NCBI GenBank assembly: GCA_037043015.1
Contig: CM073329.1
Coordinates: 3,736,648-3,800,647 of the forward strand
Length of the DNA stretch: 64,000 bases
Direction of reading: 5' to 3'
DNA from: Bryum argenteum
Taxonomy: Eukaryota; Streptophyta; Bryopsida; Bryales; Bryaceae
Positions 62,842-64,000 of the stretch are shown here, in pieces. The stretch's first letter is position 1, and every line of letters begins with the position of its first letter. A program made the translations under genes and the position numbers. Below the pieces are notes generated by a model. It searched no databases and was not told where the DNA came from. It was given only the letters and a program-made list of their open reading frames with translations.

Positions 62842-64000
62842 CTACAACTATATCGTAACATCAAGCGATTGGATTCGTTAACTTTCTTTCCGTCGACCAT
62901 ATGACGACGACGACCCTTGTGGTGCTGTTTCGGTGCGTCCAGCCACTGGAGCTTTCATTGTTGGTGGAAAGGGGAATGTCAAGTTGCAGGCGGCCGAGAA
63001 CAACCCTTAGTACATTGTCGTCGTTATTAGCTTCGAGGCAAGCTACTCTTGTGCGGCGGCCGAGTTTCGTCACACATGCGAAATTTTAGAGAATACCTCG
63101 GATTTCTCGGATATGGCAAGAAAAGTTCAGATGTGACACCAACAAGTAAGGGGAGTAGTGCGAGCTTTGCTGTAGACTTGAAAAGCAAGCAGATCGCACA
63201 ACCATGTTAATATCTGATACACTTAACACTGTCTTACTCCACGTTCGAAGGTTCCAAGTTCAGATAGTATCATGAATGGCAATTCGAGCTAGCTTGTACC
63301 CCCCCTTTCGGGTAGAATTCCAGCATTCAAGGTAACTAAGGCGAATTCATATGATTGTGCGGTATCCTGATTCTTTCGGGGGCATTAAAAAATCTTAAGA
63401 AAAAAACAAAAACAGGGGTCTCGTGGATCATTCTGTTAAATTCTAATAAAGTGTTGAAGCATGAAATTGAGCGTGTTCAATTTCCTGAAGCATTCTTCCA
63501 AGAAGCTTGTGACCAAATAATCATGCACGATTACCATTCCGAAAATAACGGTTGAATGTTGTTACGAATTATGAGTTTTAGAACTCTTTCTTTGAAGATA
63601 AAATCTTTGGAGGTTCGCAATTGGTATTCATGAAAAGACGAAACCTTGGAAGGGGAAATTTGTGAAATTCAATAAATCGGTCTCGTGAAATGGAAGTTTC
63701 AACAAACAAGGTGAATCATAGTATTTGTCAATATGGTACCTCGGAATTGGGTCACTTTTATGAGAAAGGCTCTGAAACTTTAAGTAAAGCAATTAAGCAG
63801 GGTTCATTTTGATATGCACCCCTGGGATTAGTAAGTTTCAAAATGAATGCATTTTCATTGCAAAAAGATTCCAAATTCATAACAAATCCATAGCAAATTC
63901 TTTGCAAAAAGATTCGAAATTCATAGCAAATTCATTGCATTTTGCTTTCATTTTTATTGCACTTTCAAGGATACTGATCAGGATCACAGCTGGTCTGAAA

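Larger units (their letters stand above)
54849..64000 (+). repeat. Tandem array, unit 4, cut by the window edge (9152 bp visible)
   Basis: Same content and junction as units 2 and 3. About 650 bases of the expected unit lie beyond the edge, so the array may have more units. Confidence 0.92.

Noticed and set aside
25436-64000. LTR retrotransposon or rDNA-like array as the nature of the 9.8-kb unit
   Set aside because: No long terminal repeats, gag/pol motifs, primer-binding site or rRNA sequence was seen. The unit starts inside a host exon.
25436-64000. Cytosine deamination or RIP-like mutation as the cause of unit differences
   Set aside because: Changes at CAG/CTG are mostly losses, insertions or C/G/T reshuffles (CTTTG, TCG, CGG), not C-to-T or G-to-A transitions.

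Overview
The window is nuclear DNA of a land plant. It is AT-rich, has short GT-AG introns of about 100 to 300 bases, and carries plant-type gene families: a PH-RhoGAP of the REN1/PHGAP class, an RS-domain splicing protein, and the first exon of VPS29. PIF/Harbinger relics, MITE-like elements and a SINE-like retroposon are also present. The sequence alone does not settle the lineage.

Layout. 1-2265 (minus strand): three consecutive exons of an RS-rich RNA-binding or splicing protein, cut by the left edge. 2.3-20 kb: repeat-rich DNA with no complete gene. It holds a MITE-like element, an orphan VPS29 first exon, local tandem duplications, two decayed Harbinger transposases, a decayed Myb/SANT companion ORF, and two inverted-repeat elements. 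20.2-26.4 kb (plus strand): a 22-exon PH-RhoGAP gene. I reconstructed it exon by exon; all phases agree except for one apparent single-base loss near the 3' end.

25.4-64 kb: a tandem array with a unit of about 9.8 kb. Three full units and most of a fourth are visible, and the array runs off the right edge. The first unit begins inside exon 19 of the RhoGAP gene, so every later unit starts with a headless 3' piece of that gene (exons 19 to 22). After it come an 827-bp inverted-repeat element, a SINE with a 13-bp target duplication, an older internal duplication of about 510 bp, a 25-bp triple repeat, and a TATA/CT-rich promoter-like block next to the following unit.

The most notable observation is how the units differ. 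Long stretches are identical. Where they disagree, the change falls almost always on CAG or CTG (for example CTG to CTTTG or TCG, CAG to CGG, CGAG or G). CWG is the plant CHG methylation context. My reading is a recent, heavily CHG-methylated array whose consensus carries base-calling errors at modified cytosines that polishing could not fix. The one frame break in the otherwise intact RhoGAP gene is at a CTG and lies inside the array. The sequence shows the CWG bias; methylation and base-calling as causes are inference. I found no clearly new multigene system.
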